Shown here: piece after piece, positions 25,958 to 33,870 of the stretch
Position numbering within the stretch: the stretch's first letter is position 1
How the letters are laid out: every line of letters starts with the position of its first letter
Source of the DNA: Zunongwangia sp. ESRF-bin46
Lineage (GTDB): Bacteria; Bacteroidota; Bacteroidia; Flavobacteriales; Flavobacteriaceae
Direction: 5' to 3'
NCBI GenBank assembly: GCA_002631855.1
Contig: NTLF01000020.1
Span: 310,001-374,000, forward strand
DNA: 64,000 nucleotides
Translations under genes and position numbers: made by a program
Notes under the pieces: generated by a model
What the model was told of the DNA's origin: nothing
Seen by the model: the letters and a program-made list of their open reading frames with translations, nothing else
The model's database searches: none

Positions 25958-26773
25958 TTATAGGGTTAGCTGTAACCTATTGCAAGTGTCTTCAGTAACA
26001 GTAAATGATCCAGACCAATTATAGTCGCTACAACTTGCTGTGAAATTATAACTGCCTATTGGGATATTATTAAAGTTACCCCCAGCACTTGTATTTGAGC
26101 AATCTGGTGCAGATCCAAAATAACCATCTATGGTTGAAGATCCTATTCCATCAACACTAACACTAATGTTACCACAGCCATAATCTTGATTGGTCCAAAA
26201 AATAAAATCTCCAGTCCCTGATCCATCATCGTCATCATCTCCGTTACCGTCGTCTCCATTACCGCCGCCAGAGTCACCATCTGCATCACTACAGAATACG
26301 TCATATCCGGTAACTACAACATTCACAGCTCCATTGGCATTTAGGTTCGCATCTAGAATAAACTCTGTTCCATTTATAGCAATAGTACAAGTGTTCGGAG
26401 GTATATCCCCTAAATTATGAGCATATAAGGTCACAAAGTTAAATCCATTGTTGCTAAAGTCGTAGTCAACTACAATTGGGTTATCAGGTCCGTCCAATTC
26501 TACCTGGTCTATAATAGTTTGGTTGTTGGCTATAATCGAAACAATATCTCCATCAATCTGGCCATGATCCCATACTTCTATGGATGTAATTCTACTATTA
26601 ATTTCAATACAGCCTAATACAGTATTGGGACGTCCATTTGTACTAGAAGGAATTATAGAGCTGCTATTAACTATAATTTCTTCTTCAGGAGCTGAATCCT
26701 CTTCTTCTTCACAAGAGATAAATACAAACGTAAAAAGCAAAAACAGGGGCAATAAATACTTTAAGTTTTTCAT
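25958..26773 (-). CDS. Lipoprotein with acidic Gly/Asp linker, function unknown
   Basis: Lipoprotein of 271 residues from the ATG at 26773 (the upstream TTG at 26779 adds two). The lipobox is VFISCEE. A beta-rich first domain of about 150 residues is followed by a low-complexity linker of Gly, Asn, Asp and Ser (positions about 170-190, runs such as DDGNGDDDDDGSG) and a C-terminal domain of about 80 residues with five Cys (DYGCGNISVSVDGIG, APDCSNTSAGG, SCSDYNWSGS, EDTCNRLQL). I do not recognise either domain. The architecture suggests a surface-exposed two-domain protein with a flexible, possibly calcium-binding, spacer. Confidence 0.75.
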   Translation of the reverse strand: MKNLKYLLPLFLLFTFVFISCEEEEDSAPEEEIIVNSSSIIPSSTNGRPNTVLGCIEINSRITSIEVWDHGQIDGDIVSIIANNQTIIDQVELDGPDNPIVVDYDFSNNGFNFVTLYAHNLGDIPPNTCTIAINGTEFILDANLNANGAVNVVVTGYDVFCSDADGDSGGGNGDDGNGDDDDDGSGTGDFIFWTNQDYGCGNISVSVDGIGSSTIDGYFGSAPDCSNTSAGGNFNNIPIGSYNFTASCSDYNWSGSFTVTEDTCNRLQLTL

Positions 26774-26827
26774 AATCAATAAATTTGGTTTATAAGTTTC
26801 GGTAAAACTACGTATCGATTAAACACA

Positions 26828-26855
26828 AAAAAATACCCGTTATTGGGTATTTTTT
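26828..26855 (-). terminator. Terminator after the 62-residue membrane protein gene
   Basis: An 11-bp stem AAAAAATACCC / GGGTATTTTTT with a 6-base loop, ending in T on both strands. It lies downstream of the gene at 26898-27086. Confidence 0.75.
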
Positions 26856-26897
26856 GTAAGAAAAATATAGGTGTTTAGCTTTTTTTTGTGCTGAATA

Positions 26898-27086
26898 TTA
26901 GCCTTTTATATACGTTTTAACAGCAAGTAGAAGTATAATGAAAATTATAAAACCAATAAGAATCCAAAGGCTACCTTTATAGTATTTTTTATGTAGCTTT
27001 TTATCTTTTCGATAACTAAAAAGCATAACAATTATAAAAATAACTGCAAAAATTGCAGCAAAAATCCATTGGCCTGTAGTAAACAT
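26898..27086 (-). CDS. Small two-helix membrane protein
   Basis: A 62-residue protein with two transmembrane helices (QWIFAAIFAVIFIIVMLFSY and GSLWILIGFIIFIILLLAV) joined by a basic loop RKDKKLHKKYYK. Short proteins of this layout are conserved in Flavobacteriaceae as hypotheticals. It has its own terminator and is divergent from the MazG-like gene, sharing a 46-base promoter gap. Confidence 0.7.
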   Translation of the reverse strand: MFTTGQWIFAAIFAVIFIIVMLFSYRKDKKLHKKYYKGSLWILIGFIIFIILLLAVKTYIKG

Positions 27087-27132
27087 AAATGTGTAATTTT
27101 ACGAATACAAAAATACAATTAAACTATATAAT

Positions 27133-27519
27133 ATGAAGAATAAAATTGCTGCTGTTGCTGAATTTCATAAGGCTTTTGGCTTAGGAAGAAAAGAAATACC
27201 TACCGCTAACTTAGGAAGGGAAAAAAATCTATTGCGTTATAAATTGATGCGAGAGGAGAATGAAGAATACCTGGAAGCTGCCAATGATAATGATTTAATA
27301 GAAGTAGCAGATGCATTAGGTGACATGCTCTATATTCTGTGCGGAACCATTATCGAACACGGCATGCAACACAAAATTGAAGAAGTATTTAACGAAATAC
27401 AAAGAAGCAATATGAGTAAACTGGGAGCAGATGGAAACCCTATTTACAGAGAAGATGGTAAAGTTTTAAAAGGGCCCAATTATTTTAAGCCAAATATTCA
27501 ATCCATTTTAGAAAAATAA
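27133..27519 (+). CDS. MazG-like nucleoside triphosphate pyrophosphohydrolase
   Basis: All-alpha NTP pyrophosphatase of 128 residues, related to MazG and HisE, that hydrolyses (d)NTPs to the monophosphate and pyrophosphate. The metal-binding residues are in LMREENEEYLEAA and VADALGDMLYILCGT, the EExxE...ExxD pattern of the superfamily, and the C-terminal part SNMSKLGADGNPIYREDGKVLKG is typical of the phage/bacterial dATP/dUTP-type subgroup. It likely cleans the nucleotide pool. Substrate is not readable from sequence. Confidence 0.87.
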   Translation: MKNKIAAVAEFHKAFGLGRKEIPTANLGREKNLLRYKLMREENEEYLEAANDNDLIEVADALGDMLYILCGTIIEHGMQHKIEEVFNEIQRSNMSKLGADGNPIYREDGKVLKGPNYFKPNIQSILEK

Positions 27520-27520
27520 A

Positions 27521-27551
27521 AAAAGCCGAAAGAGAAATACTTTCGGTCTTA
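27521..27551. terminator. Shared terminator between the MazG-like and BCAT genes
   Basis: CCGAAAG / CTTTCGG stem with a 7-base loop and an adjacent G-T pair. It lies between two convergent stop codons, with A-rich sequence on one side. Confidence 0.7.
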
Positions 27552-27557
27552 GATTTT

Positions 27558-28628
27558 TTAGGCTAAAGGATATCTCCACCCAAAAGGATCTTCAGCTTTG
27601 TTTTGCTGAATATCCATTAATTCTTTTTTAAACCGAACAGCATAACCATCATAGGTTTTTGGGATGTCATAAACCTTTTCTTGATAGCTAAAAGCACTTA
27701 CTGGGCTAATTACCGCAGCAGTTCCTGCGCCAAAAATTTCTTTTAACTCATTGTTTTTTGCAGCTTCTATCAATTCTGAAACTTCCATACGCCTAACTTC
27801 GGTCTTTATTCCGGCACGTTCGGCTAGTTTTAATACACTTTTTCTAGTAACACCATCCAAAATTCTATCGCTGGTTGGAGCAGTGATTAACGTATCATTA
27901 ATTCTGAAGAAAACATTCATTGTTCCGGCCTCTTCTAAATACTTGTGCTCATTAGAGTCGGTCCATATTACTTGTTGAAAACCTTTTTCGCGAGCTAAAT
28001 TAGTAGGGTAAAACTGAGCTCCGTAGTTTCCAGCAGCTTTGGCAAAACCAACACCACCATCGGCAGAACGGCTAAACTTTTCAGCAATTACAACGCGCAC
28101 ATCGCCTGTGTAATAGGCTTGAGCAGGCGCCATTAGAATCATAAACTTATACTCATCAGATGGTGCTGCCGAAACCCCAACTTCAGTTGCCATGGCAAAT
28201 GGGCGAATGTATAACGAGTTGCCTTCACCGGGTTGTACCCAATCTTTATCAAGTTGTAAAAGAGTGTGTAAAGCTTCAAAAAAGTATTCTCTAGGAAATT
28301 CAGGAATTGCCATCCGTTTAGAGGAAGTATTTATGCGCTTAAAGTTCTCTTCTGGACGAAACAAAAACACTTCGCCATTATCATCTTTATAAGCTTTCAT
28401 TCCTTCAAAAACAGCCTGGCCATAATGAAAAACCTTAGTAGCAGGTGATAAAGTTAAATTACCATAAGGTTTAATGGTAGGATTTTGCCATTTACCATCT
28501 TTATAGTCGCACTCGAACATATAATCTGTAAAATTCTTGCCAAAGGTCAGATTGTCAAAATCTACTTGATCTATTTTTGATTTATTGATTTTTTCGATTG
28601 AAATATGCTCATTTTTGGTAAGACTCAT
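27558..28628 (-). CDS. ilvE: Branched-chain amino acid aminotransferase
   Basis: PLP enzyme that transfers the amino group between glutamate and the keto acids of leucine, isoleucine and valine. The fold IV features are HYGQAVFEGMKAY, the substrate Arg region NFKRINTSSKRM, and the PLP lysine in FAKAAGNYGA (Lys 197). The later cofactor motifs IWTDSNEHKYLEEAGTMNVFF and FGAGTAAVISPV agree. Length 356 fits the BCAT-II type found in Bacteroidetes. It is monocistronic with an exact TAATTTTG -7 box upstream. Its products feed the branched acyl-CoAs that IcmF could use. Confidence 0.96.
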   Translation of the reverse strand: MSLTKNEHISIEKINKSKIDQVDFDNLTFGKNFTDYMFECDYKDGKWQNPTIKPYGNLTLSPATKVFHYGQAVFEGMKAYKDDNGEVFLFRPEENFKRINTSSKRMAIPEFPREYFFEALHTLLQLDKDWVQPGEGNSLYIRPFAMATEVGVSAAPSDEYKFMILMAPAQAYYTGDVRVVIAEKFSRSADGGVGFAKAAGNYGAQFYPTNLAREKGFQQVIWTDSNEHKYLEEAGTMNVFFRINDTLITAPTSDRILDGVTRKSVLKLAERAGIKTEVRRMEVSELIEAAKNNELKEIFGAGTAAVISPVSAFSYQEKVYDIPKTYDGYAVRFKKELMDIQQNKAEDPFGWRYPLA

Positions 28629-28648
28629 GGAATAGGTTGTTTAGTTGT

Positions 28649-28656
28649 CAAAATTA
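28649..28656 (-). promoter_or_regulatory. Promoter -7 box of ilvE
   Basis: Reads TAATTTTG on the minus strand, 20 bases before the ATG at 28628. Confidence 0.55.
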
Positions 28657-28739
28657 CTTAAAAATTACACTAAAAAAAATGTAAAAATTACTTAAAATTG
28701 TAGTACTATAAGATACAATTAATTTCTGAAAAAAATATC

Positions 28740-29285
28740 ATGAAAAACTTACTATTTGCCTTTACCATTCTATTTATAGCCGTAGGATGTAATGAGAATA
28801 AAAAAAATGAAGAGGTTGAAAGCCAGACAACAACTGTAGAAGAAGTTGCTGATGAGTCAAAAGAAATGGCTTATCAATCATTTGGTGAAAAAATTAATGA
28901 CCAAGGTGTTTTATCTGCTGCCGGAATGAAAGAAAAATTTGAAGCCATGAAAGTTGGTGATACAGCAGAAGTAAAGTTCCGGTCTAAAGTAAACTCGGTT
29001 TGCCAGAAAAAAGGATGCTGGATGCGTTTAGATATTGGAGATGAAGACGAGGCTTTTGTAAAATTTAAAGACTACGGTTTCTTTATGCCAAAAGACATCG
29101 CTAGCGATGAGGTAATTGTAGCTGGAAAAGCCTATGTAGAAAAAACTAGCGTGGAAGATTTAAAACACTTTGCTAAAGATGCTGGTAAAAGCGAAGAAGA
29201 GATTGCTGCTATTACTGAGCCAGAACTTACGTATGCGTTTTTATCGCACGGAGCATTATTGCCAGAAACTGCTGAAAAGCAATAA
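28740..29285 (+). CDS. DUF4920 lipoprotein
   Basis: Lipoprotein of 181 residues with lipobox AVGCNE (Cys 17) and an acidic linker, then a DUF4920 domain: YQSFGEKINDQGVLSAAGM, EVKFRSKVNSVCQKKGCWMRL, AFVKFKDYGFFMPKD and VIVAGKAYVEKTSVEDLKHFA. The conserved VCQKKGCWM with two Cys suggests a metal or redox site. Function unknown. It ends two bases before mnmD, so the two may be co-transcribed. Confidence 0.86.
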   Translation: MKNLLFAFTILFIAVGCNENKKNEEVESQTTTVEEVADESKEMAYQSFGEKINDQGVLSAAGMKEKFEAMKVGDTAEVKFRSKVNSVCQKKGCWMRLDIGDEDEAFVKFKDYGFFMPKDIASDEVIVAGKAYVEKTSVEDLKHFAKDAGKSEEEIAAITEPELTYAFLSHGALLPETAEKQ

Positions 29286-29287
29286 CA

Positions 29288-29959
29288 ATGAAACGTACAT
29301 TCCTTAAAACTGGCGATGGATCTATAACGATCCATTTGCCAGATTGGGATGAGCAATATCACTCAAAACATGGGGCTATAGCTGAAGCCCAGCACGTTTT
29401 TATAAAAACAGGACTTCATTATTTTTGTGACCAATACACGACCAATCCACTCTCTATTCTCGAAATTGGTTTTGGCACTGGGTTAAATGCTTTTTTAACC
29501 CTTCAGGAAGCTAAAGAAAAAAACCTTCAAATTAACTATACAGGTGTAGAAGCTTACCCAATCGATGTTAAAGAATTGGGAGAGTTAAACTATGCCAAGC
29601 TATTAAATGTTTCAGAAGATGAATTTCAAAAGCTTCATTCCGCAGAGTGGGAAACAAAAACCTCGATAGTTCCAAATTTTCTGTTATTAAAACGAAAACA
29701 ATTTTTTTCTGAAATAAAAGATAAAGAAGAATTTCACCTTATTTATTTTGATGCTTTTGGGGCACGGGTTCAACCCGAATTGTGGACGTTGGAAATCTTC
29801 AAAAAAATGTACGATGCACTAAAAGCCAAGGGTGTGTTAGTGACATATTCGGCAAAAGGAAGCGTTCGCAGAAACATGGAAGCGGTTGGGTTTACGGTAG
29901 AACGCTTACCAGGCCCACCCGGAAAAAGAGAAATGTTGCGAGCTTCGAAGAATTCTTGA
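29288..29959 (+). CDS. mnmD: tRNA U34 5-methylaminomethyl-2-thiouridine methyltransferase MnmD
   Basis: SAM-dependent enzyme that methylates nm5s2U34 to mnm5s2U34 in tRNAs for Lys, Glu and Gln. The SAM-binding loop is LEIGFGTGLNAFLTL, and the family marks YTGVEAYPIDVKELGELNY, IYFDAFGARVQPELWT and VTYSAKGSVRRNMEAVGFTVERLPGPPGKREML follow. At 223 residues it is the stand-alone MnmD domain, without the FAD-dependent MnmC2 half present in E. coli MnmC. Stand-alone forms are common in bacteria and plants. Confidence 0.95.
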   Translation: MKRTFLKTGDGSITIHLPDWDEQYHSKHGAIAEAQHVFIKTGLHYFCDQYTTNPLSILEIGFGTGLNAFLTLQEAKEKNLQINYTGVEAYPIDVKELGELNYAKLLNVSEDEFQKLHSAEWETKTSIVPNFLLLKRKQFFSEIKDKEEFHLIYFDAFGARVQPELWTLEIFKKMYDALKAKGVLVTYSAKGSVRRNMEAVGFTVERLPGPPGKREMLRASKNS

Positions 29960-30045
29960 CATTCGAATTTTCTCTTAAAACCTTCAGAGTTAGTCAAGTT
30001 CACTTAATAAAATTTATATAGTAACCTTTTTACATATTCCAGTCT

Positions 30046-30053
30046 TAATTTTG
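30046..30053 (+). promoter_or_regulatory. Possible promoter -7 box of the TIGR01777 gene
   Basis: TAATTTTG, an exact TAnnTTTG, 77 bases ahead of the ATG. The long leader makes this less certain than the other boxes. Confidence 0.4.
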
Positions 30054-30130
30054 CGTTAAGTGCTTTGGGATTGCCTTATATATCCTGTAACTTTAGATAA
30101 AAAGCTACTAAAGAAGAATTGTATTGATTT

Positions 30131-31033
30131 ATGAAAGTATTGATATCGGGCGCGACAGGATTAATAGGCACACAGTTAACTAAAGAATGCCACAAAGCAG
30201 GTATTAGTGTAAACTATTTAACGACAAGTAAGGATAAAATTGAAGATACACCTAATTATAAAGGATTTTATTGGAATCCCTATGAGGGTGAAATAGACAA
30301 AAATGCTTTTACCGATGTAACGACTATTATTAACTTAGTAGGGGCTTCCATATCAAAACGATGGACAAAAAGCTACAGGGAAACCATTTTAAAAAGTCGG
30401 ACTACAACCACTAATCTTATATATGATACACTAAAAAACACCAAAACAAATGTAAAGCACTTTATTTCTGCAAGTGGTGTTAGTATTTATCCTAATAGTG
30501 AATCCCGTTTATATACTGAAAAAAACACAGCTGTTAATACTACTTTTTTAGCTGATGTTGTCCAGAAATGGGAATCTGCCGCCGATCAATTTAAAAATTT
30601 AGATATACGGGTCGCAAAAGTACGTACCGGTGTTGTCTTGGCAGAAGATGAAGGAGCATTTCCTAAGCTAGTTAAGCCTATTGAAAAAGGCTTTGGGGCG
30701 GCATTGGGAAGTGGAAAGCAATGGATGTCTTGGATACATATAGATGATATAGTTTGTGTTTACATCCATATATTGAAAAATGGGCTCCGAGGTGTTTATA
30801 ATGCAACAGCTCCCAACCCTGTAACAAATGAAAAAATGACACGTAAAATTGCTGCGTACTTAAATAAAGACCTTTGGCTGCCTAATGTGCCAGGTTTTGT
30901 ATTAAGGTTGGTTCTTGGTAAAATGGCTGTTTTAGTAACCAAAGGGCAATTGGTCAGCTCAAAAAAGCTGGAGGAAAGTGGCTATGAGTTTAAATACGTA
31001 AATGTAGCACCTGCCATTAAAAACTTACTATAA
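30131..31033 (+). CDS. TIGR01777-family NAD(P)-dependent epimerase/oxidoreductase
   Basis: Atypical SDR enzyme of 300 residues. The N-terminal Rossmann motif is ISGATGLIGTQL. Family-specific parts are TTIINLVGASISKRWTKSYRETILKSR, SASGVSIYP, VAKVRTGVVLAEDEGAFPKL, GSGKQWMSWIHIDDIV and GVYNATAPNPVTNEKMTRKIA. Members resemble the cell-division-associated SulA homologue YfcH of E. coli; the true substrate is unknown. It has its own terminator, shared with the convergent yceI. Confidence 0.9.
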   Translation: MKVLISGATGLIGTQLTKECHKAGISVNYLTTSKDKIEDTPNYKGFYWNPYEGEIDKNAFTDVTTIINLVGASISKRWTKSYRETILKSRTTTTNLIYDTLKNTKTNVKHFISASGVSIYPNSESRLYTEKNTAVNTTFLADVVQKWESAADQFKNLDIRVAKVRTGVVLAEDEGAFPKLVKPIEKGFGAALGSGKQWMSWIHIDDIVCVYIHILKNGLRGVYNATAPNPVTNEKMTRKIAAYLNKDLWLPNVPGFVLRLVLGKMAVLVTKGQLVSSKKLEESGYEFKYVNVAPAIKNLL

Positions 31034-31034
31034 A

Positions 31035-31063
31035 AAAAGGACGGTCTTGCTGACCGCCCTTTT
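31035..31063. terminator. Shared terminator between TIGR01777 and yceI genes
   Basis: A 12-bp stem AAAAGGACGGTC / GACCGCCCTTTT with one A-C mismatch and a 5-base loop, between convergent stops. Confidence 0.8.
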
Positions 31064-31082
31064 CTTGAATATTTCTTATTGA

Positions 31083-31748
31083 TTATTTTTTGGCAACCAA
31101 TGAAATTGTCAATTCAATCTCATCATTGATAAACTTGTCTCCTAAATTATCAAATACCGATTTAGAACCATAATTAACGCCCCATTTGGTACGATCAATT
31201 GTAAAAGGTTTGCTTTCAATCATTACCTTATCAACATCCATATTTACAGTTGCAGGAAATTCAATATGATTTGTCTTATCTTTCATAGTAAGATTACCTT
31301 TAATCATAGTATGGTCGCCCATTGCTTCAACTCCTGTTAATTCAAAAGTTGCAGTAGGGTATTCGTTTACGTTAAAAAAGTCTCCTTCTTTTCCTTCCAC
31401 AGTACCCATAAGGTGTGCTTCAAGGTTGGCTTTTTTCTCACCCTCTAAATCTTCATCGGTTATGGTTTTCATGTCGATAGTAAAGTTACCGGCTTCAATC
31501 ATGTTATCTTTTACTGATAATGAACCGTCGGCTAAATCTACTGTTCCATGATGGCTTCCTGTTGGTTTTTCACCTTGCCATTTAATGGTCGATGCAGCTG
31601 TATCAACAGTGTAGTTCACAGCTTCTTGAGTAGTCTCAGCAACTTCTTTCGCTTTTGATGTTTTTGCTTCTTTTTTTCCGTCGTTACAGGAAACAGCTCC
31701 TATTGCAATAAAAACTGCTAGTGTACTATTGATGATGGTTTTTTTCAT
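31083..31748 (-). CDS. YceI-family lipid-binding lipoprotein
   Basis: YceI/lipocalin-like protein of 221 residues that binds long isoprenoid or other amphiphilic chains in a beta-barrel pocket. The start MKKTIINSTLAVFIAIGAVSC gives a lipobox with Cys 21. The domain runs from VDTAASTIKWQGEKPTGSHHGTVDL through FNVNEYPTATFELTGVEAMG and IKGNLTMKDKTNHIEFPATV to the terminal FINDEIELTISLVAKK. A TATTTTTG box at 31776-31783 overlaps the earlier TTG codon at 31778, so the ATG at 31748 is the start. Confidence 0.92.
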   Translation of the reverse strand: MKKTIINSTLAVFIAIGAVSCNDGKKEAKTSKAKEVAETTQEAVNYTVDTAASTIKWQGEKPTGSHHGTVDLADGSLSVKDNMIEAGNFTIDMKTITDEDLEGEKKANLEAHLMGTVEGKEGDFFNVNEYPTATFELTGVEAMGDHTMIKGNLTMKDKTNHIEFPATVNMDVDKVMIESKPFTIDRTKWGVNYGSKSVFDNLGDKFINDEIELTISLVAKK

Positions 31749-31775
31749 AAGTTGTTTTATATTTTGTTGTTTTTG

Positions 31776-31783
31776 CAAAAATA
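31776..31783 (-). promoter_or_regulatory. Promoter -7 box of yceI
   Basis: Reads TATTTTTG on the minus strand and predicts a transcript start near 31772, so the start codon must be the ATG at 31748. Confidence 0.6.
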
Positions 31784-31829
31784 CATCCTAAAGATTCTTT
31801 TCTTCTTAAAATACTATTAAAATAATTAC

Positions 31830-31869
31830 TTGACATTTTGTCATTTCATATTAAATGGCAGTACTTTTG
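31830..31869 (+). promoter_or_regulatory. grpE-dnaJ promoter with an overlapping palindrome
   Basis: A -7 box TACTTTTG at 31862-31869 and a TTTG at 31837-31840 (21-base spacing). The upstream element is embedded in the inverted repeat TGACA-TTT-TGTCA (31831-31843). The palindrome over the -33 region could be a stress operator for this chaperone operon; this is inferred from position only. Confidence 0.55.
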
Positions 31870-31890
31870 CACCTTTCAGAAAAAACAAAA

Positions 31891-32466
31891 ATGAACTCAT
31901 TTATGAGCAAGAAAAATAAAACCAAAAAAGAGGAAGTTGCCGAAAATGATGTGGCAACTAAAGAGCAGGAGCAACAAGAGGTTGTAGATACTGCTGAAAC
32001 TGAAAAGCCTGAAGAGGACGAGCTTACAAAACTACAGCAAGAACTAGAAAAAGAAAAAGAACGTAATTTACGTTTGTTTGCTGAGTTTGAAAATTATAAA
32101 AGAAGAACGGGTCGCGAACGGGTTGAACTATTTAAAACAGCAGGGCAAGATGTAATAACATCATTGCTACCCGTAATGGATGATTTTGACCGTGCGTTGA
32201 AAGAAATTGAAAAAACGGAAGATGATAGCCTTTTAAAAGGAGTAGAATTAATCCAGAATAAACTGAGGGAAACGCTTCGAGCCAAAGGATTGGAGCCAAT
32301 AGAAACCAAGCAAGGCGAGACGTTTGATGCTGAAATTCATGAAGCGGTTACTCAAATACCCGCCCCCTCAGACGATTTAAAAGGAAAAATAATTGATGTA
32401 ATTGAAAAAGGATATACCTTGGGTGAAAAGATCATCCGGTTTCCAAAAGTTGTGATAGGCCAATAA
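31891..32466 (+). CDS. grpE: GrpE, nucleotide exchange factor of DnaK
   Basis: Co-chaperone that releases ADP from DnaK. An acidic/coiled N-terminal region (KEEVAENDVATKEQ, then ELTKLQQELEKEKERNLRLFAEFENYKRRTGRER in outline) is followed by the GrpE core DVITSLLPVMDDFDRALKEI, KLRETLRAKGLEPIE, FDAEIHEAVTQIP and the C-terminal GYTLGEKIIRFPKVVIG. The promoter box at 31862-31869 means the ATG at 31855 is not transcribed; the start is the ATG at 31891 or at 31903. dnaJ begins three bases after the stop. dnaK is not next to it. Confidence 0.95.
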   Translation: MNSFMSKKNKTKKEEVAENDVATKEQEQQEVVDTAETEKPEEDELTKLQQELEKEKERNLRLFAEFENYKRRTGRERVELFKTAGQDVITSLLPVMDDFDRALKEIEKTEDDSLLKGVELIQNKLRETLRAKGLEPIETKQGETFDAEIHEAVTQIPAPSDDLKGKIIDVIEKGYTLGEKIIRFPKVVIGQ

Positions 32467-32469
32467 TTT

Positions 32470-33588
32470 ATGAAGGAAGATTATTACGAAATACTCGGTT
32501 TAAGTAAAAACGCTACGGCGGCAGAAATTAAAAAAGCATATCGAAAGATGGCTATTAAATATCACCCGGATAAAAACCCTGGTGATGATAAAGCTGAAGA
32601 TATGTTTAAAAAATCTGCTGAAGCATATGAGGTTTTAAGTAACCCCGATAAAAAAGCCCGTTATGACCAATTTGGTCACCAAGCCTTTGATGGCTCTGGT
32701 GGTTTTGGTGGCGGAGGTATGAATATGGATGATATCTTCAGTCAATTTGGCGATATTTTCGGTGGTGCTTTTGGCGGCGGCGGAGGCTTTGGTGGTTTCG
32801 GTGGCGGTAGAGGTCGTAGAACCGTAAAAGGAAGCAATCTCCGTATTCGCGTACAGCTTACCCTTGAAGAAATTGCAAACGGTGTAGAAAAGAAGATAAA
32901 AGTAAAACGCAAAAAAGTTGCACAGGGTACTACTTATAAAACCTGTACAACTTGCAATGGTACTGGGCAAATGACCCGTATACAGAATACTATTTTAGGT
33001 CGTATGCAAACCGCAACTACGTGTAGTACTTGTAGTGGAGCAGGTCAAATTGTAGATCAAAAACCCACCAATGCAGATGCACATGGTATGTTAGCTACCG
33101 AAGAAACAGTTTCTATAAAAATCCCAGCAGGGGTAGTAGATGGGATGCAACTTAAAGTTTCTGGAAAAGGAAACGATGCACCAGGCAATGGTATTGCAGG
33201 TGACCTATTAGTTGCGATTGAAGAAAAAGACCATCCTACCTTAAAAAGAGAGGGAGATAACTTGCATTATGATCTTTATATAAGCTTTCCAGAAGCTACT
33301 TTGGGGGCTTCAAAAGAAATTGATACCGTAAGTGGAAAAGTGCGTATAAAAGTTGAGCCTGGGGTACAAAGTGGAAAGATACTAAGGCTTCGTAATAAAG
33401 GAATACCAAGTATTAATGGATATGGGTCTGGAGATTTACTAGTGCATGTAAATGTATGGACACCAAAAACATTAAGTAAAGAACAACGTGCTTTTTTTGA
33501 GAAAATGACTGATGATGAACACTTTCAACCTAAGCCTGAAAAAGAAGACAAATCATTTTTTGAAAAGGTAAAAGACATGTTTTCTTAA
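32470..33588 (+). CDS. dnaJ: Chaperone DnaJ with a reduced zinc-finger region
   Basis: J-domain co-chaperone of DnaK. The J-domain with HPD (32-34) is followed by a Gly/Phe-rich stretch with many GGGFGG runs (about 73-115) and the two substrate-binding beta domains. The usual DnaJ zinc region has four CxxCxGxG motifs; here only two remain, CTTCNGTG starting at Cys 159 and CSTCSGAG starting at Cys 185, enough for a single zinc. The linker between them, MTRIQNTILGRMQTA, is uninterrupted, so this is a true shortening. I recall similar short forms in other Flavobacteriia. It follows grpE by three bases. Confidence 0.96.
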   Translation: MKEDYYEILGLSKNATAAEIKKAYRKMAIKYHPDKNPGDDKAEDMFKKSAEAYEVLSNPDKKARYDQFGHQAFDGSGGFGGGGMNMDDIFSQFGDIFGGAFGGGGGFGGFGGGRGRRTVKGSNLRIRVQLTLEEIANGVEKKIKVKRKKVAQGTTYKTCTTCNGTGQMTRIQNTILGRMQTATTCSTCSGAGQIVDQKPTNADAHGMLATEETVSIKIPAGVVDGMQLKVSGKGNDAPGNGIAGDLLVAIEEKDHPTLKREGDNLHYDLYISFPEATLGASKEIDTVSGKVRIKVEPGVQSGKILRLRNKGIPSINGYGSGDLLVHVNVWTPKTLSKEQRAFFEKMTDDEHFQPKPEKEDKSFFEKVKDMFS

Positions 33589-33615
33589 ATAAACGTTAAT
33601 TAAATAATTTTTACC

Positions 33616-33623
33616 TATATTTG
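33616..33623 (+). promoter_or_regulatory. Promoter -7 box of a possible small RNA
   Basis: TATATTTG, an exact TAnnTTTG, in the gap after dnaJ. The next ORF is 250 bases away, behind a strong terminator. Confidence 0.45.
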
Positions 33624-33626
33624 ATT

Positions 33627-33713
33627 CATCGCTATACTTAATAGTGATAATTTTTCTTTTTCATAGCAATTTTTTTCCCACCCTTTATTTATAGAGGGTG
33701 GGTTTTGTTTTTT
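33627..33713 (+). ncRNA. Candidate small RNA between dnaJ and the ABC operon
   Basis: A predicted transcript of about 85 bases from the box at 33616 to the terminator at 33677. Its 5' end would be an 8-bp stem-loop (ATCGCTAT 33628-33635, ATAGTGAT 33641-33648, one G-T pair), followed by a U-rich linker and the terminator hairpin. No ORF of note is inside. The alternative is that the terminator simply ends the grpE-dnaJ message and the box is chance. Confidence 0.35.
33677..33713 (+). terminator. Terminator after dnaJ / small RNA
   Basis: A perfect 8-bp GC-rich stem CCCACCCT / AGGGTGGG, a 10-base loop, then TTTTGTTTTTTT. Confidence 0.88.
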
Positions 33714-33870
33714 TAAGGAATTAAGGCCCTTAGCCTTAATTATTCTTCATAATAAAGCCTTGAAAACTGTAACAATCTATAGTTTTTTTGCACTAACAAA
33801 TTAAATTACTTAGAATACTATTTGCCTTCAGGGGCATTTCAATATCTTTACGAAATCGATAGTAAAAATT

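Noticed and set aside
31855-31890. Longer grpE start at ATG 31855
   Set aside because: The -7 box TACTTTTG lies within it, so it is not transcribed from that promoter.
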